Positions 43,782 through 52,667 of a stretch of DNA of 64,000 nt are shown here, piece after piece. The number at the start of each line of letters is the position of its first letter. The first letter of the stretch is position 1. The position numbers were made by a program, and so were the translations under genes. Source of the stretch: JACMLD01 sp044223995 (GTDB lineage: Bacteria; Bacteroidota; Bacteroidia; Chitinophagales; Chitinophagaceae); assembly GCA_044223995.1 (NCBI GenBank), contig JBGALE010000010.1, positions 1 through 64,000 on the forward strand, in the 5' to 3' direction. The notes under the pieces were generated by a model. That model ran no database searches, was not told where the DNA came from, and worked only from the letters and a program-made list of their open reading frames with translations.

Positions 43782-45872
43782 GTGAAAAAGTATTTACAAA
43801 TTGCATTCATACTATTGGTTGCTTTCCAGTCGATGGCACAACCAACAAAAAAACCTGTTCAAAAAGAAAAGCCGCCCACACAAAAAGAAATGGAAGACTT
43901 AATGAAACAGGCGCAACAGGCTGTTGATCAAATGAGCCCGGAAGACAAAAAAATGATGGACAGTCTTGGTGTCAAAATGCCCTCTTTTAAAAATGTGCCA
44001 CAGGTTGGCGATAAACAACTGGCAGAGGCCTGGGACGATGAAACCCGCATTGTACCAAAAAAAGATATGGAGAGAATTGCCGCGATACCAGCAGCTTCGC
44101 TGAACAGCACGTCCCTTGCTACCTATGCCATATCCACACATAATAAAATAAAGGGCGTATTAACACCTACTGTTGTTACCCAGGGTGAGCAATTATATGC
44201 AGCGTTAAAATCAGGATACACATCCGCTCAGTCAGGTAATGCTGCAGTCGGGCTATGGTTGCTGGGCAAAACTGATTTGGCAGTATATGTTATGGGCAGG
44301 GTTTGTACAGCAGACCCGGCGAATGACGATAATATGAGTAACTATGCTTCTATGCTTACAATGAATGGCGGGCAGCAACTGGCCATCCCGATGCTCAATT
44401 ACCTGAATAAAAAATACCCGGGCAATAGTACCATTCTGAACAATCTCGGTCAGGCCTGGTTTGGCCTGGGAGATATTGACAAAGCCGAAAAATACCTGGA
44501 CAGTACATTACGTATTTACGCCTCTCACCCGCAGGCAACGCTTGCAAAAGCTGCTATCGAAGAAAACAAAGGCAATAAGGATCATGCAGTTGAACTGATC
44601 AAAAAATCCATCAGTCATGCCTACACGCAGGAAAAGGAAGAAAAGCTTAGGAAGGACGGATACAAAATTTCGGGGGATGACGTAAAGATTCCGCCGAAAA
44701 CAAAATTGGATTACCTGGCACTTGAAAAATTCTCACATCCCGATTTCCCCAAATCGGTTGGGGAATCCATTGTACTGGAGGGCAAATGGCAGGAATTCAG
44801 GGACCAACTGGAATCTGTTGCCAACCGCCTGAAAAAAGAATATGAAGAAGCGATGACCGGTGCTACCGAGGCACAGAAAAAAAGAATGAACACCGACCTG
44901 GCCATGATCCGTGCCTCGCAGGCTGCCGGGAGCCCGCAGGGATTTCTAACTGCAGCCCCCATTTATTCGAAACAGGCCGCTTTAAAAATCAAAGCATTCA
45001 ATGAAGGCAACAGTGGTATGGATTACAGGATAACCAGGAACCTGAAAGAAATAACAGATTTCATTAGCGGGGAAGGTGCAAAGCTGGAAAACGAATATAA
45101 AATTAAAATTGAGCTACTGAACAGGCAGGAAAGTGATCAAACTGGTGAAGGAAAAGCAAACAGGGATTTCTGTCCCGAAAAAAGAGATGCGGCTGATAAA
45201 TTCCTGCAGGCATACAATGGCAAATTTGAACAACTGGTCAATGAGCGTCTCAAATTATTGCGCCAGCAAATCAATGAACTGGCCTATATACACCAGTATA
45301 CAGATTGGGAAGAAACCTACCGTGCCACCCTGATTCAATTAAAATTGAGCTGGCTGGGTGCACTATCCTGCAAAGACTACAATTTTAAATCCATTACAAA
45401 ATACCAATGTGCACCACCGCCAAAGAAAGACGGCGGGAAGCTCTCTGATTTTGATGATGTGGCCTGTCAATACCACAGTGAATTAAATTTCATCGTGGCA
45501 AAAATGAACAATGATTGCCGGATGAGTACAGTAGAAGTAGATGCAAAATTTATAAAATTTAAACTGAAACAGGACAGTGACAAGGGAGAAAAATTCAGCG
45601 ACAATTTTGTCAGTTGCACTGTGGAAATTAAAGGTAAAATTGGAGCCGATAAAGCTACGCTTGGACCCGTAACAGTAGGTGTAAAGGCAGAAGCAGGCAT
45701 TGGTATCGAGGTGGACCGTACAGGGGTTAAGGATATATATGTCATCGGGGGAGTTGGTGCCAGCGCCGGTGTAGGCGGAGTAAGCCAGAAAGTAGGCCTT
45801 GAAGGCAAGATGAGCCTTATCAGCGGCGATGCGACCATCAATGGAAAAGGTTTGTTTAAATCACTAAGATAA
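43782..45872 (+). CDS. Large exported TPR protein of unknown function
   Basis: A 696-residue protein whose start is GTG at 43782 (GTG-AAA-AAG, then signal peptide ending FQSMAQ). After a Lys/Gln-rich coiled stretch (30-60) come TPR-like repeats around residues 140-260 (GNAAVGLWLLGKTDLAVYV, LNNLGQAWFGLGDIDKAEKY). A long charged helical region follows (330-470), then a Cys-containing middle with CEK/CP residues. A C-terminal glycine-rich beta segment (about 615-696) has KIGADKATLGPVTVGVK. No catalytic motif found. Probably a periplasmic or surface scaffold, co-transcribed with 43129. Confidence 0.75.
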   Translation: MKKYLQIAFILLVAFQSMAQPTKKPVQKEKPPTQKEMEDLMKQAQQAVDQMSPEDKKMMDSLGVKMPSFKNVPQVGDKQLAEAWDDETRIVPKKDMERIAAIPAASLNSTSLATYAISTHNKIKGVLTPTVVTQGEQLYAALKSGYTSAQSGNAAVGLWLLGKTDLAVYVMGRVCTADPANDDNMSNYASMLTMNGGQQLAIPMLNYLNKKYPGNSTILNNLGQAWFGLGDIDKAEKYLDSTLRIYASHPQATLAKAAIEENKGNKDHAVELIKKSISHAYTQEKEEKLRKDGYKISGDDVKIPPKTKLDYLALEKFSHPDFPKSVGESIVLEGKWQEFRDQLESVANRLKKEYEEAMTGATEAQKKRMNTDLAMIRASQAAGSPQGFLTAAPIYSKQAALKIKAFNEGNSGMDYRITRNLKEITDFISGEGAKLENEYKIKIELLNRQESDQTGEGKANRDFCPEKRDAADKFLQAYNGKFEQLVNERLKLLRQQINELAYIHQYTDWEETYRATLIQLKLSWLGALSCKDYNFKSITKYQCAPPPKKDGGKLSDFDDVACQYHSELNFIVAKMNNDCRMSTVEVDAKFIKFKLKQDSDKGEKFSDNFVSCTVEIKGKIGADKATLGPVTVGVKAEAGIGIEVDRTGVKDIYVIGGVGASAGVGGVSQKVGLEGKMSLISGDATINGKGLFKSLR

Positions 45873-45966
45873 ACAGCCATCATACATCCGTTACAGAAAA
45901 CCTTATTTTTAAGTGCGTATTTCGATACCAGGCTAAATACCTGTTTAATCTTTTTATTATAACAAC

Positions 45967-47880
45967 ATGAAAAGGAAAATGATTTTTAGCCCGGTATTGG
46001 GTTTATTGTTCCTTCCTTTTATTTTGGCTGCGCAGCTTACACCCGAACAGCGCATAGCCGACAGCGTTATTGGCTGGTGGAACAATAACCGCTTCGACAA
46101 TCATTTAAAACCATCTAATGACCCGTTATATAAAAAAAGGGTTGAAATACTGGACAAGATCGCTGAATGGATGAAGAAAAGCTATACACCTGTTGGCGGG
46201 CTTGGCACGGTAAGCAGGGAAAATTATCAATACGCCTATGGTGTCCGCTTTCTCGTGTGGAATGTTAGCTTTAAAAAAGAATGGCTCGATGCCGGCGGAC
46301 ATTTCCGTCCAATACCGGAAGAAAATACTCCTTTTGGAATTCATATAAATAACATACCATCATCTTACCCGGTAGAATACATGAATACACCCACCCAATA
46401 TTACTTTACATGGCCACCGGATGGTTATGGGTCGGAAGACAGAAAAAATGCCGACCCGCGGATACATCCCAATGTATACAAGTATATAACCCGGCAAAAC
46501 AGTTCTCAAATTGTTTTACTGGCGCCCAATAATAAGCTTCCTTTCACGGAAGTGACCAGGGGTGAATACCTTGATGAAGCAGAAGCGTCTTTCGACCGGG
46601 AACTGCAAAAACAAAAAGAAATCATCAAAGGCCAGTGGCCCGGCGACAATGAACGGGACGCTAAAAGTCGTGAGGAAGCATTGGCCTACCGTTTGAAGGA
46701 TATAGATCGTTACCGCGATGCTATTCACAAATGGCGGGAAAAATACAGGGACCACCTGCAGGAACCTGCCGTTGTCCGCAATATGCAGCCTACATTGCAT
46801 AACGACTTCTATGGCGATACGGACCCTTTTTACATTTCCGGCAATGAAAAAGCCGCTCACCAGTATTATCCCGTGTATAAAATGTCAGCAGCTTTATTGG
46901 CAAAATGCAAATCAGATCAACCGCAATGGATCGCAATCTGGTTCCCTTACAAAACCAAAGAAGACGGCAATCAATTGTATGAAATGTTTACAGCGGTGTC
47001 ACAAAATTTGAATTACGACTATATCTATAATTATTTCTTTGATCCCGAAAAAGTAAAGGGCAAAACCTACCTGCCTGCCAATGAAGATCAGTTGAAAGCA
47101 AGGCTGGAGGGGTTTAGAAAAAGAACAGCGGCAGCGAATGCTGTAACTGCTGACAATACATCACTAACAGGTAATATCTTTTTCGCGGATAATTTTAACA
47201 ACAGCCCGGATGGCGGCGAACCCGCCAATTGGTTTTTCAGAAAAACTGGCAAACATTCTGCTATTACTCCTGTAAAAAATCAATCCGGCAAATGGCTGCA
47301 ACTCGGTTACAATAATAACGTATCGCCTGTTTTATTAAAAAAGCCCTTGCCTGATAATTTTACCCTAGAATACGACCTGGTAACCGACGGTGGTTTCTCT
47401 ACGCGAACAGGTGGGGCAGCAACTTTAATCTTAAATTCAAGACCGGCAAGAGAGGATGGTGCCGAAATGGTGTACGACAAAGGCAGCAGGGTTGTTATTG
47501 ATGTTGAGTCGGGTAATGAGGCAGATTATAACAATAATAATTACCGGGGTATTCTGCGGATAGCTGTCAATTCCACGCCTTCTGAAAACAACCAGAATAA
47601 TTCTGAGGGGATTTTTTACGAATATGAACTGCGTGAGTTTACCAATGGGAAAACAAAAATACACGTCGCCGTAAAAGTACAAGGTGGGTTATTGTCGGTA
47701 TTTGTCAATGATAAACAGGTAGCAACATCAAAAAATTTCAAACTCAGGTACGACGGTGCTTGCATAACCTGCGGATTGCCCGCCGGCACCAGGATCAACA
47801 GTATCTTCTGGAACAACAAAACCAGTGATGCAGACAATATACATGTGTACCTAAGTAATATAAAAATTACACGTGAGTAA
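45967..47880 (+). CDS. Large exported protein of unknown function with C-terminal LamG-like region
   Basis: A 637-residue protein with a signal peptide (MIFSPVLGLLFLPFILAA). Residues about 30-395 match nothing I recognise; they are charged and aromatic and include a helical repeat-like part near 205-260. From about 405 the sequence looks like a concanavalin/LamG-type beta-sandwich: FFADNFNNSPDGGEPANW, WLQLGYNNNVSP, FTLEYDLV, and VAVKVQGGLLSVFVNDKQV, ending in a beta strand (VYLSNIKITRE). Such domains often follow OmpA or enzyme modules in Bacteroidota. It lies 94 bases after the TPR gene, on the same strand, so a shared transcript is possible. Confidence 0.7.
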   Translation: MKRKMIFSPVLGLLFLPFILAAQLTPEQRIADSVIGWWNNNRFDNHLKPSNDPLYKKRVEILDKIAEWMKKSYTPVGGLGTVSRENYQYAYGVRFLVWNVSFKKEWLDAGGHFRPIPEENTPFGIHINNIPSSYPVEYMNTPTQYYFTWPPDGYGSEDRKNADPRIHPNVYKYITRQNSSQIVLLAPNNKLPFTEVTRGEYLDEAEASFDRELQKQKEIIKGQWPGDNERDAKSREEALAYRLKDIDRYRDAIHKWREKYRDHLQEPAVVRNMQPTLHNDFYGDTDPFYISGNEKAAHQYYPVYKMSAALLAKCKSDQPQWIAIWFPYKTKEDGNQLYEMFTAVSQNLNYDYIYNYFFDPEKVKGKTYLPANEDQLKARLEGFRKRTAAANAVTADNTSLTGNIFFADNFNNSPDGGEPANWFFRKTGKHSAITPVKNQSGKWLQLGYNNNVSPVLLKKPLPDNFTLEYDLVTDGGFSTRTGGAATLILNSRPAREDGAEMVYDKGSRVVIDVESGNEADYNNNNYRGILRIAVNSTPSENNQNNSEGIFYEYELREFTNGKTKIHVAVKVQGGLLSVFVNDKQVATSKNFKLRYDGACITCGLPAGTRINSIFWNNKTSDADNIHVYLSNIKITRE

Positions 47881-47893
47881 TTGTATGTTTATC

Positions 47894-48397
47894 TTATGCA
47901 AAGCGCTTTTTCAATTTATTAATAACTTCAATAACGAGGTTGATAAAATAAAATACCTGGCCACCCATAAGTATACCTGAAACCAGTAATAATTTTTGAA
48001 CAGTTGCATCAAGCCGCTTATAGGACAACAAGTAAGCCGTCAAAGAATCAAAATAGTACCGGGGTGCTCCTGCCCCATACATGCCAAAGTGCAAAACGAA
48101 TACTGGAGTGGTGATTAGAAAAAGCGCTGTAACTATTGTAAAAGATATATGCAACCAACTAAATCTTATTGAATAAAGAATTGGAGATGTAACTACATAC
48201 AATAAATATAGAAGTAACAGTACCACAGGTATAGTCCAAAGCATACTCTTCCATCTGAAATACAAAAAATTTGTTGGTATATTGGTATCTCCGACATAAG
48301 TTATGGCCAACAAAGAAAGTATGCAGGTAACAAATGCAGCCAATACAAATATTCGATAAGGCTTGTTTATATCAAGGACATATTGAAAAAGAGTCAT
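47894..48397 (-). CDS. Four-helix membrane protein of unknown function
   Basis: A 167-residue hydrophobic protein with about four transmembrane helices (IFVLAAFVTCILSLLAITYV; WTIPVVLLLLYLLYVVTSP; ISFTIVTALFLITTPVFVL; LLLVSGILMGGQVFYFINLV) and a basic C-terminus (KLKKRFA). No family recognised. The ATG at 48397 (MTLFQYVLD) lies 7 bases after the stop of the beta-propeller gene; a longer frame from 48433 would overlap it. It is probably co-transcribed with that gene. Confidence 0.65.
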   Translation of the reverse strand: MTLFQYVLDINKPYRIFVLAAFVTCILSLLAITYVGDTNIPTNFLYFRWKSMLWTIPVVLLLLYLLYVVTSPILYSIRFSWLHISFTIVTALFLITTPVFVLHFGMYGAGAPRYYFDSLTAYLLSYKRLDATVQKLLLVSGILMGGQVFYFINLVIEVINKLKKRFA

Positions 48398-48404
48398 CGT
48401 ATTT

Positions 48405-49454
48405 TTATTGGTGTACTGCCCAGGCCATTCCATCCGGTACGCCGCCTACATCGAGGTGACTGGTTACTTCGAGCGTTTTTAAATCAATAACAGCAATATA
48501 GTTATCAGCAGAGCAGGCAACAAATGCACGGGAATTTTCCGCGTCCATTAATATCCCTGCAGCACCGCGGCCCAGTTTCACCCGCTTCACTTCCTTACGT
48601 GTGGCAACATCATATACAGTCAGCTCACCTGTTTGAAGACTTGAAATGAAAACCTGCTTTCCATCCGGTGTAAATTTCAACCGGTTGGCGCCATTTACCT
48701 TTGCATCAATCTTTGTCAGTAATTTTTTTTCCAAAGGGTCAATGACGAATATACTGCCATCTTCACTGGCTGCCGTCCACAACTCGGCACCATTGGGCGA
48801 TACATCAAAGCCTTCTGATCCCCGTCCAACAGGGATAATCGTTTGCAGCCAATCTTCCCTTGGCTTTGCATTGGGAGGAGCCATCCTGCCCGGCTGAATC
48901 AGGGTATCAACCAAAATGCTCACCGTTCCGGAAGAAACATTGGTGGTATAAATTCTCTTTCCACCATCCGCTACATATATCATATGTGTCCTGTCTTGCC
49001 CTGTTCCCATTACCCAGTCGATTTTACCTGTAGCGGGATCGTAGCGGCCAATTGATTTAGATCCTTCTGCTGTAAACCAGGCTTTACCATTGACAAAAGA
49101 AATATCGTGTGGCCCAAACAATGGCCTTGTATCAATATTCATCAATGGCTTTTGTGCTACCAGGTCAATGATGTTTATTTCGTGCAGGCTGCCACCACCA
49201 TAAATACACACATACGCTGTCTTCCCATCGGAAGATGCAACCAATTCATGCGGGTCTTCACCAACAGGGATTTGAGCAATTACTTTCAGCGAAACAGGAT
49301 CTACAATCGATAACATGTGATTGGCCTTTGACAGGGCCAGTAAGCTGCGTCGCAGCACAGACTGAGCATTACTTTCTATTGCCGCAAACATACCCGCAAC
49401 CCATAATAAAATGAGGGCGAAATGCCGCATGAAACGAAATTGTACATTTTTCAT
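48405..49454 (-). CDS. Exported YVTN/YncE-type beta-propeller protein
   Basis: A 349-residue protein with a signal peptide (ALILLWVAGMFAAIESNAQ; alternative start Met9 at 49430). It has repeated four-strand blades of the YVTN/lactonase-like type: SLKVIAQIPVGEDPHELVAS, GKTAYVCIYGG, RLKFTPDGKQVFISS, FVACSADNYIAVIDLKTLEV. Members are periplasmic or surface propellers; some bind metals or surface layers, and no catalytic residues can be assigned. It precedes the membrane protein at 47894 in a two-gene transcript. Confidence 0.85.
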   Translation of the reverse strand: MKNVQFRFMRHFALILLWVAGMFAAIESNAQSVLRRSLLALSKANHMLSIVDPVSLKVIAQIPVGEDPHELVASSDGKTAYVCIYGGGSLHEINIIDLVAQKPLMNIDTRPLFGPHDISFVNGKAWFTAEGSKSIGRYDPATGKIDWVMGTGQDRTHMIYVADGGKRIYTTNVSSGTVSILVDTLIQPGRMAPPNAKPREDWLQTIIPVGRGSEGFDVSPNGAELWTAASEDGSIFVIDPLEKKLLTKIDAKVNGANRLKFTPDGKQVFISSLQTGELTVYDVATRKEVKRVKLGRGAAGILMDAENSRAFVACSADNYIAVIDLKTLEVTSHLDVGGVPDGMAWAVHQ

Positions 49455-49746
49455 AATAAGAATAATTTATGATGATACCCGCACCTTACTGTGAAGCTCC
49501 TTTCTAACTGACGTACAAAGCTATTTCATAATAGAAACAAATGATGATACTGCGGTAAAAAGGTAAAACTTATCGGTGAACCCGGAATCTATATGATTGT
49601 CAAAAGTCAGGAATATTGCGATTGTAACACCGGGCGAAGTGACATGTCTCCCGTACATCAACACAACGAATTATTCTTTTACAGGCCAAACGAAGGGGCT
49701 GGAAGTACCACAAAAACCCCAAAAAATAAAACTGTCTGAAGAATAT
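49455..49746. other. Intergenic region, no gene seen
   Basis: About 290 bases between two minus-strand genes. It should hold the promoter of the beta-propeller gene. No TAnnTTTG or terminator stands out. Confidence 0.4.
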
Positions 49747-50478
49747 CTATTTATTAATATAAATACGGACTTTCCAGTTAGCTGCCTTATACATTTCCAG
49801 TTCGAAGGTATCACCATTGGAAAGTGTGCAGAATATTTTACAGGGAAAACTCAGTAACTCGTAAGTGATATAACTTTTATTGGCACTCTCCATTTTAGAT
49901 ACCAGTTTTACTATACTGCCTGTGGGCGACATGATATCCTTCAGCGACAACACAAATCCAGGGCCGCCGCCTGTTGGAGCGCCGTTGGGAGAACCACTGG
50001 TGGTTGACAATTCAATAGCCACCGTTTTTCCGCTGGCACGCGACGGTGTAATTTCAACCTGGTCAAAGTTTCCCGTCGTAGTAAAATGATAGGTAACATA
50101 TTTTGAACCGCGGTACTCATCCGCGCTCCAGAATCCTTTCACCACGCTGTCTGGTTTACCTTTTTCGACGTAATGCATTTCCCCCTTCCCCTCTTTTAAT
50201 CCGTCCTGTAAACTGCCGGAATAATACATAGAATCACTGTAATAATAGACACCAGTCCCGTTCGGCATACCATCTTTAAACATGCCCACATAATGGTGCA
50301 GCCCCCATGCCTCTCCTTTGCCGTTGGCCATACCTTCTTTACAATCGCCTACATATTTGCCGGCAAGTGCCTTCCAGTTAACCTGGCAGTAAGTGGAATC
50401 TTTGTCGCGCTGTGCGTACACGGAAGAACAGTTTAACAGCGATATAAACAGCGGTAACACAAAAAAAATGATTCTCAT
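49747..50478 (-). CDS. Exported MORN-repeat protein
   Basis: A 243-residue protein with a signal peptide (MRIIFFVLPLFISLLNCSSVYAQ). Residues about 40-105 carry MORN-type repeats: GKYVGDCKEGMANGKGEAW, YVGMFKDGMPNGTGVYYY, YYSGSLQDGLKEGKGEM, with the usual Y-x-G-x-x-x-x-G-x-x-x-G spacing. The C-terminal half (residues 140-243) is a beta-rich domain of unknown kind. MORN repeats bind membranes or proteins in eukaryotes; in bacteria the role is unclear. It is monocistronic. Confidence 0.88.
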   Translation of the reverse strand: MRIIFFVLPLFISLLNCSSVYAQRDKDSTYCQVNWKALAGKYVGDCKEGMANGKGEAWGLHHYVGMFKDGMPNGTGVYYYSDSMYYSGSLQDGLKEGKGEMHYVEKGKPDSVVKGFWSADEYRGSKYVTYHFTTTGNFDQVEITPSRASGKTVAIELSTTSGSPNGAPTGGGPGFVLSLKDIMSPTGSIVKLVSKMESANKSYITYELLSFPCKIFCTLSNGDTFELEMYKAANWKVRIYINK

Positions 50479-50622
50479 AGTTAGTTGTTTAATGGTACTG
50501 TAAATAATGACAGGGAACTGGTTGAATTCATTCCTGGTTAACTAAGATATAAAGAACCGGAATAATATCGCAACCAATTTTTTCCGGATAGACTTTTACA
50601 GCAAAATTCCAAATAGCATCAG

Positions 50623-51348
50623 CTATCCAACATGTTCAGCTATATAAACCTTGGTGCTGCCTTTTTTTCTCAACAGCCCGAATGACAACAGCAATGGCAG
50701 GCAAATCAGTGCGAGTGCAAAATTGAATGATTTTATTTTCTTGTGAATAGCTTCCAGTTTTTCGTCCAGCCTGGAATAGATTGATTCAGCACGCAGGCGA
50801 TAACCTTCATGTTGTTCAATGGCAGCAAGAATGTCGGCGCGCTTCTCTGTGTTTTTCACGACTTCATAAGAAAAACCCTGGTTGGTGTCTGCAGCGATAT
50901 CGGGAAGTGTAAAAAACAAACAACCGCTTTTATTAGTGTAGCTTAATAAACGTAGTATCGTCGCAGAAGGCGAATACAAATATTGGGACACATCAACCAG
51001 GAATATATAATCATACCGACTGGCAGGCTCAAAGCTTTCTATGTCACGGCAAAATAATTGGTGCGCGATACCGGCAAACTTTCTTTCAATCTGTTTACAT
51101 AATTGCCGATCAAGTTCCACCATGTCGGCTATGCACTGTTTATCCGTCACCGCACGGAAAGAAAAATCAGCTTTATAAGCACCTGCCTCCAGGATTGTTT
51201 TGGCGCTGTCCAATTTGCCTGCACAAATCCTCCATAGCCTGTTCATACGGACCTGGTGCCCGTAATGATTTGACCCAAACAGCCCGGTTAAAAACCTGAG
51301 CCGGCGATTGTCGAAAAATATGTTGTTTTCTCTGCCGAAAAAAAGCAT
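50623..51348 (-). CDS. Methyltransferase-like protein with C-terminal membrane anchor
   Basis: A 241-residue protein. Residues about 45-165 follow a class I SAM-methyltransferase plan: motif I ILEAGAYKADFS (degenerate glycine loop), an acidic residue after strand 2 (VELDRQL), YDYIFLVDVSQYL as motif IV/strand 4, and NKSGCLFFTLPD as strand 5. The C-terminus adds a coiled stretch and one transmembrane helix (FALALICLPLLLSFGLL) followed by basic residues, so it may face the cytoplasmic side of the membrane. SAM binding is uncertain because the GxGxG motif is weak. A 15-bp palindrome overlaps its start codon. The substrate is unknown. Confidence 0.6.
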   Translation of the reverse strand: MLFFGRENNIFFDNRRLRFLTGLFGSNHYGHQVRMNRLWRICAGKLDSAKTILEAGAYKADFSFRAVTDKQCIADMVELDRQLCKQIERKFAGIAHQLFCRDIESFEPASRYDYIFLVDVSQYLYSPSATILRLLSYTNKSGCLFFTLPDIAADTNQGFSYEVVKNTEKRADILAAIEQHEGYRLRAESIYSRLDEKLEAIHKKIKSFNFALALICLPLLLSFGLLRKKGSTKVYIAEHVG

Positions 51349-51361
51349 ACCCCCGGGGTAT
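51347..51361. promoter_or_regulatory. Perfect palindrome overlapping the 50623 gene start
   Basis: ATACCCC-C-GGGGTAT: 7-bp arms around one base. It includes two bases of the start codon (CAT at 51346-51348 on the plus strand). It could be an operator or an mRNA hairpin hiding the start. Confidence 0.5.
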
Positions 51362-51536
51362 TAAGAATGATAAGATACTCAATATTTATTGTAATGATAT
51401 GGGTGGTCAAAAAAGGCTGACACACCGCGATCAACATACCTGGAACCAGTAACCTGGTTATTCGCGCCCCTGATAAAGTATAACAGCTCTGTGCTTTTTT
51501 CTGCCGGCGAGAGCCCATAAAGTATTTATTTTTGTT

Positions 51537-51544
51537 TCCGTTAC
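51537..51544 (+). promoter_or_regulatory. -7 element before the cupin gene
   Basis: TATTTTTG matches TAnnTTTG, 43 bases before the ATG at 51588. Confidence 0.5.
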
Positions 51545-51587
51545 TTCCTTTTCCCAATAAAAAATTGACCACTACAAAATCATCAGC

Positions 51588-51962
51588 ATGAAGGAGATTC
51601 AGTCTATCAATATTGCAGAAAAATTTTCCCTGTTCGACAAACTCTGGACGCCGCATATTATCGGTGAACTGAATGGGCAGTATGTAAAACTCTGCAAACT
51701 CAAGGATGAATTTGTATGGCATAGCCATGAAAATGAAGACGAGTTGTTTATGGTGTTCAAGGGTACGCTGCTGATGGATTTCAGGGATGGAAGGACGGTG
51801 GAAGTTCAGGAAGGAGAAATCCTGATTGTTCCAAAGGGTGTGGAGCACCGGCCACATACCAACGGAGATATCGTATTTAATTTATTGTTTGAGCCGAAAG
51901 CAACATTGCATACGGGAACGGTGGAAAGTGAAATGACCGTTAAAGAACTGGATTGGATTTAG
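51588..51962 (+). CDS. Cupin-domain protein
   Basis: A 124-residue single-domain cupin. The metal-binding motif 1 appears as WHSHENEDELFMVFKG (His, His, Glu) and motif 2 as the conserved GVEHRPH histidine after EILIVPKG. The fold binds a metal and can act as an enzyme or small-molecule sensor; the specific role is not readable. ATG at 51588 is preferred, with a -7 element upstream. It is convergent with tRNA-Met, whose terminator lies 28 bases after its stop. Confidence 0.87.
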   Translation: MKEIQSINIAEKFSLFDKLWTPHIIGELNGQYVKLCKLKDEFVWHSHENEDELFMVFKGTLLMDFRDGRTVEVQEGEILIVPKGVEHRPHTNGDIVFNLLFEPKATLHTGTVESEMTVKELDWI

Positions 51963-51990
51963 TAAAACCATTCTTCGTGGTTCATCCAAT

Positions 51991-52020
51991 AAAAAAGCCT
52001 CCTGACAGTTGTCAAAAGGC
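51991..52020 (-). terminator. Terminator of the tRNA-Met transcript
   Basis: Read on the minus strand: GCCTTTTGACA, 2-nt loop, TGTCAGGAGGC (two internal mismatches), then TTTTTT. It could serve the convergent cupin gene only as a hairpin without a T tail. Confidence 0.8.
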
Positions 52021-52029
52021 CATGTTCTG

Positions 52030-52103
52030 TAGCGAGGATGGGAATTGAACCCATCACCTCAGGGTTATGAATCCTGCGCTCTAACCAACTGAGCTACCTC
52101 GCC
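52030..52103 (-). tRNA. tRNA-Met (anticodon CAT)
   Basis: A 74-nt cloverleaf on the minus strand. The acceptor 5' strand GGCGAGG pairs with CCTCGCT plus discriminator A; the first pair is G-T. The D-arm is GCTC/GAGC with loop AGTTGGTTA. The anticodon stem has loop TTCATAA with anticodon CAT. The T-arm carries GGGTTCAATTCCC. CCA is not encoded. The unpaired-C1 mark of the initiator tRNA is absent, so this is an elongator Met tRNA, or an Ile tRNA if its C34 is modified to lysidine. Confidence 0.93.
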
Positions 52104-52667
52104 AAAACGGGCAGCAAAAATAGAGAAAACAGGCCAAAATCTGAAATGAAATGTAAAAGAAAGCGGGCAGTGGAAACCGCCCGCGTATAGAACATGAGAA
52201 AACTTCTGGCGCCGCCTTTGATAACCCCCGGCGGCAGCACCGTATGTATTCCGGGATATTTTCAGGACCACCGGTATTTGTCAAAGCCAAACCCAGGATC
52301 AAATATTCTAAATAGTGCAGCGTAAAAGTAACAGTAACCCTTCACGCCATAAAGTGTTTCTACACTTCATCATTCCTGTCTTGAAAACTTTAGCCTACTA
52401 AAAAAGTAGGGAAATGATTGTCGTTTTTGTCATGCCACTTAATAATTGGTTATATACAATGATTACCGGTTGAGAATGGGGTTGAGTAAATACTTTCCTG
52501 TTAAGAAAATCAAAAGCGCTGGACATGTTTACTGCAAAACAGATGAGCGCTGTGAAAACCTTAGTGATGAAGAACTTTATAAGAATACTATCTGCAAACT
52601 TATCAAGCAGCATTCTTTCACTGATGGAAGAATGGTCTTTATACTATGCCACTGGTATTTCATATTC
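52104..52667. other. Gene-poor region between tRNA-Met and the transposase-like gene
   Basis: About 560 bases. There are small hairpins at 52352-52367 (AAGTGT/ACACTT) and 52394-52410 (CCTAC/GTAGG). A forward frame from ATG 52476 stays open to 52685 (69 codons) without a recognised motif and with a strongly hydrophobic, Cys-rich end; I do not count it as a gene. Nothing else seen. Confidence 0.5.

Noticed and set aside
52030..52103. tRNA-Met as an integration site of a mobile element
   Set aside because: No repeat of the tRNA 3' end and no integrase in the flanks; the transposase-like gene lies on the 5' side of the tRNA.
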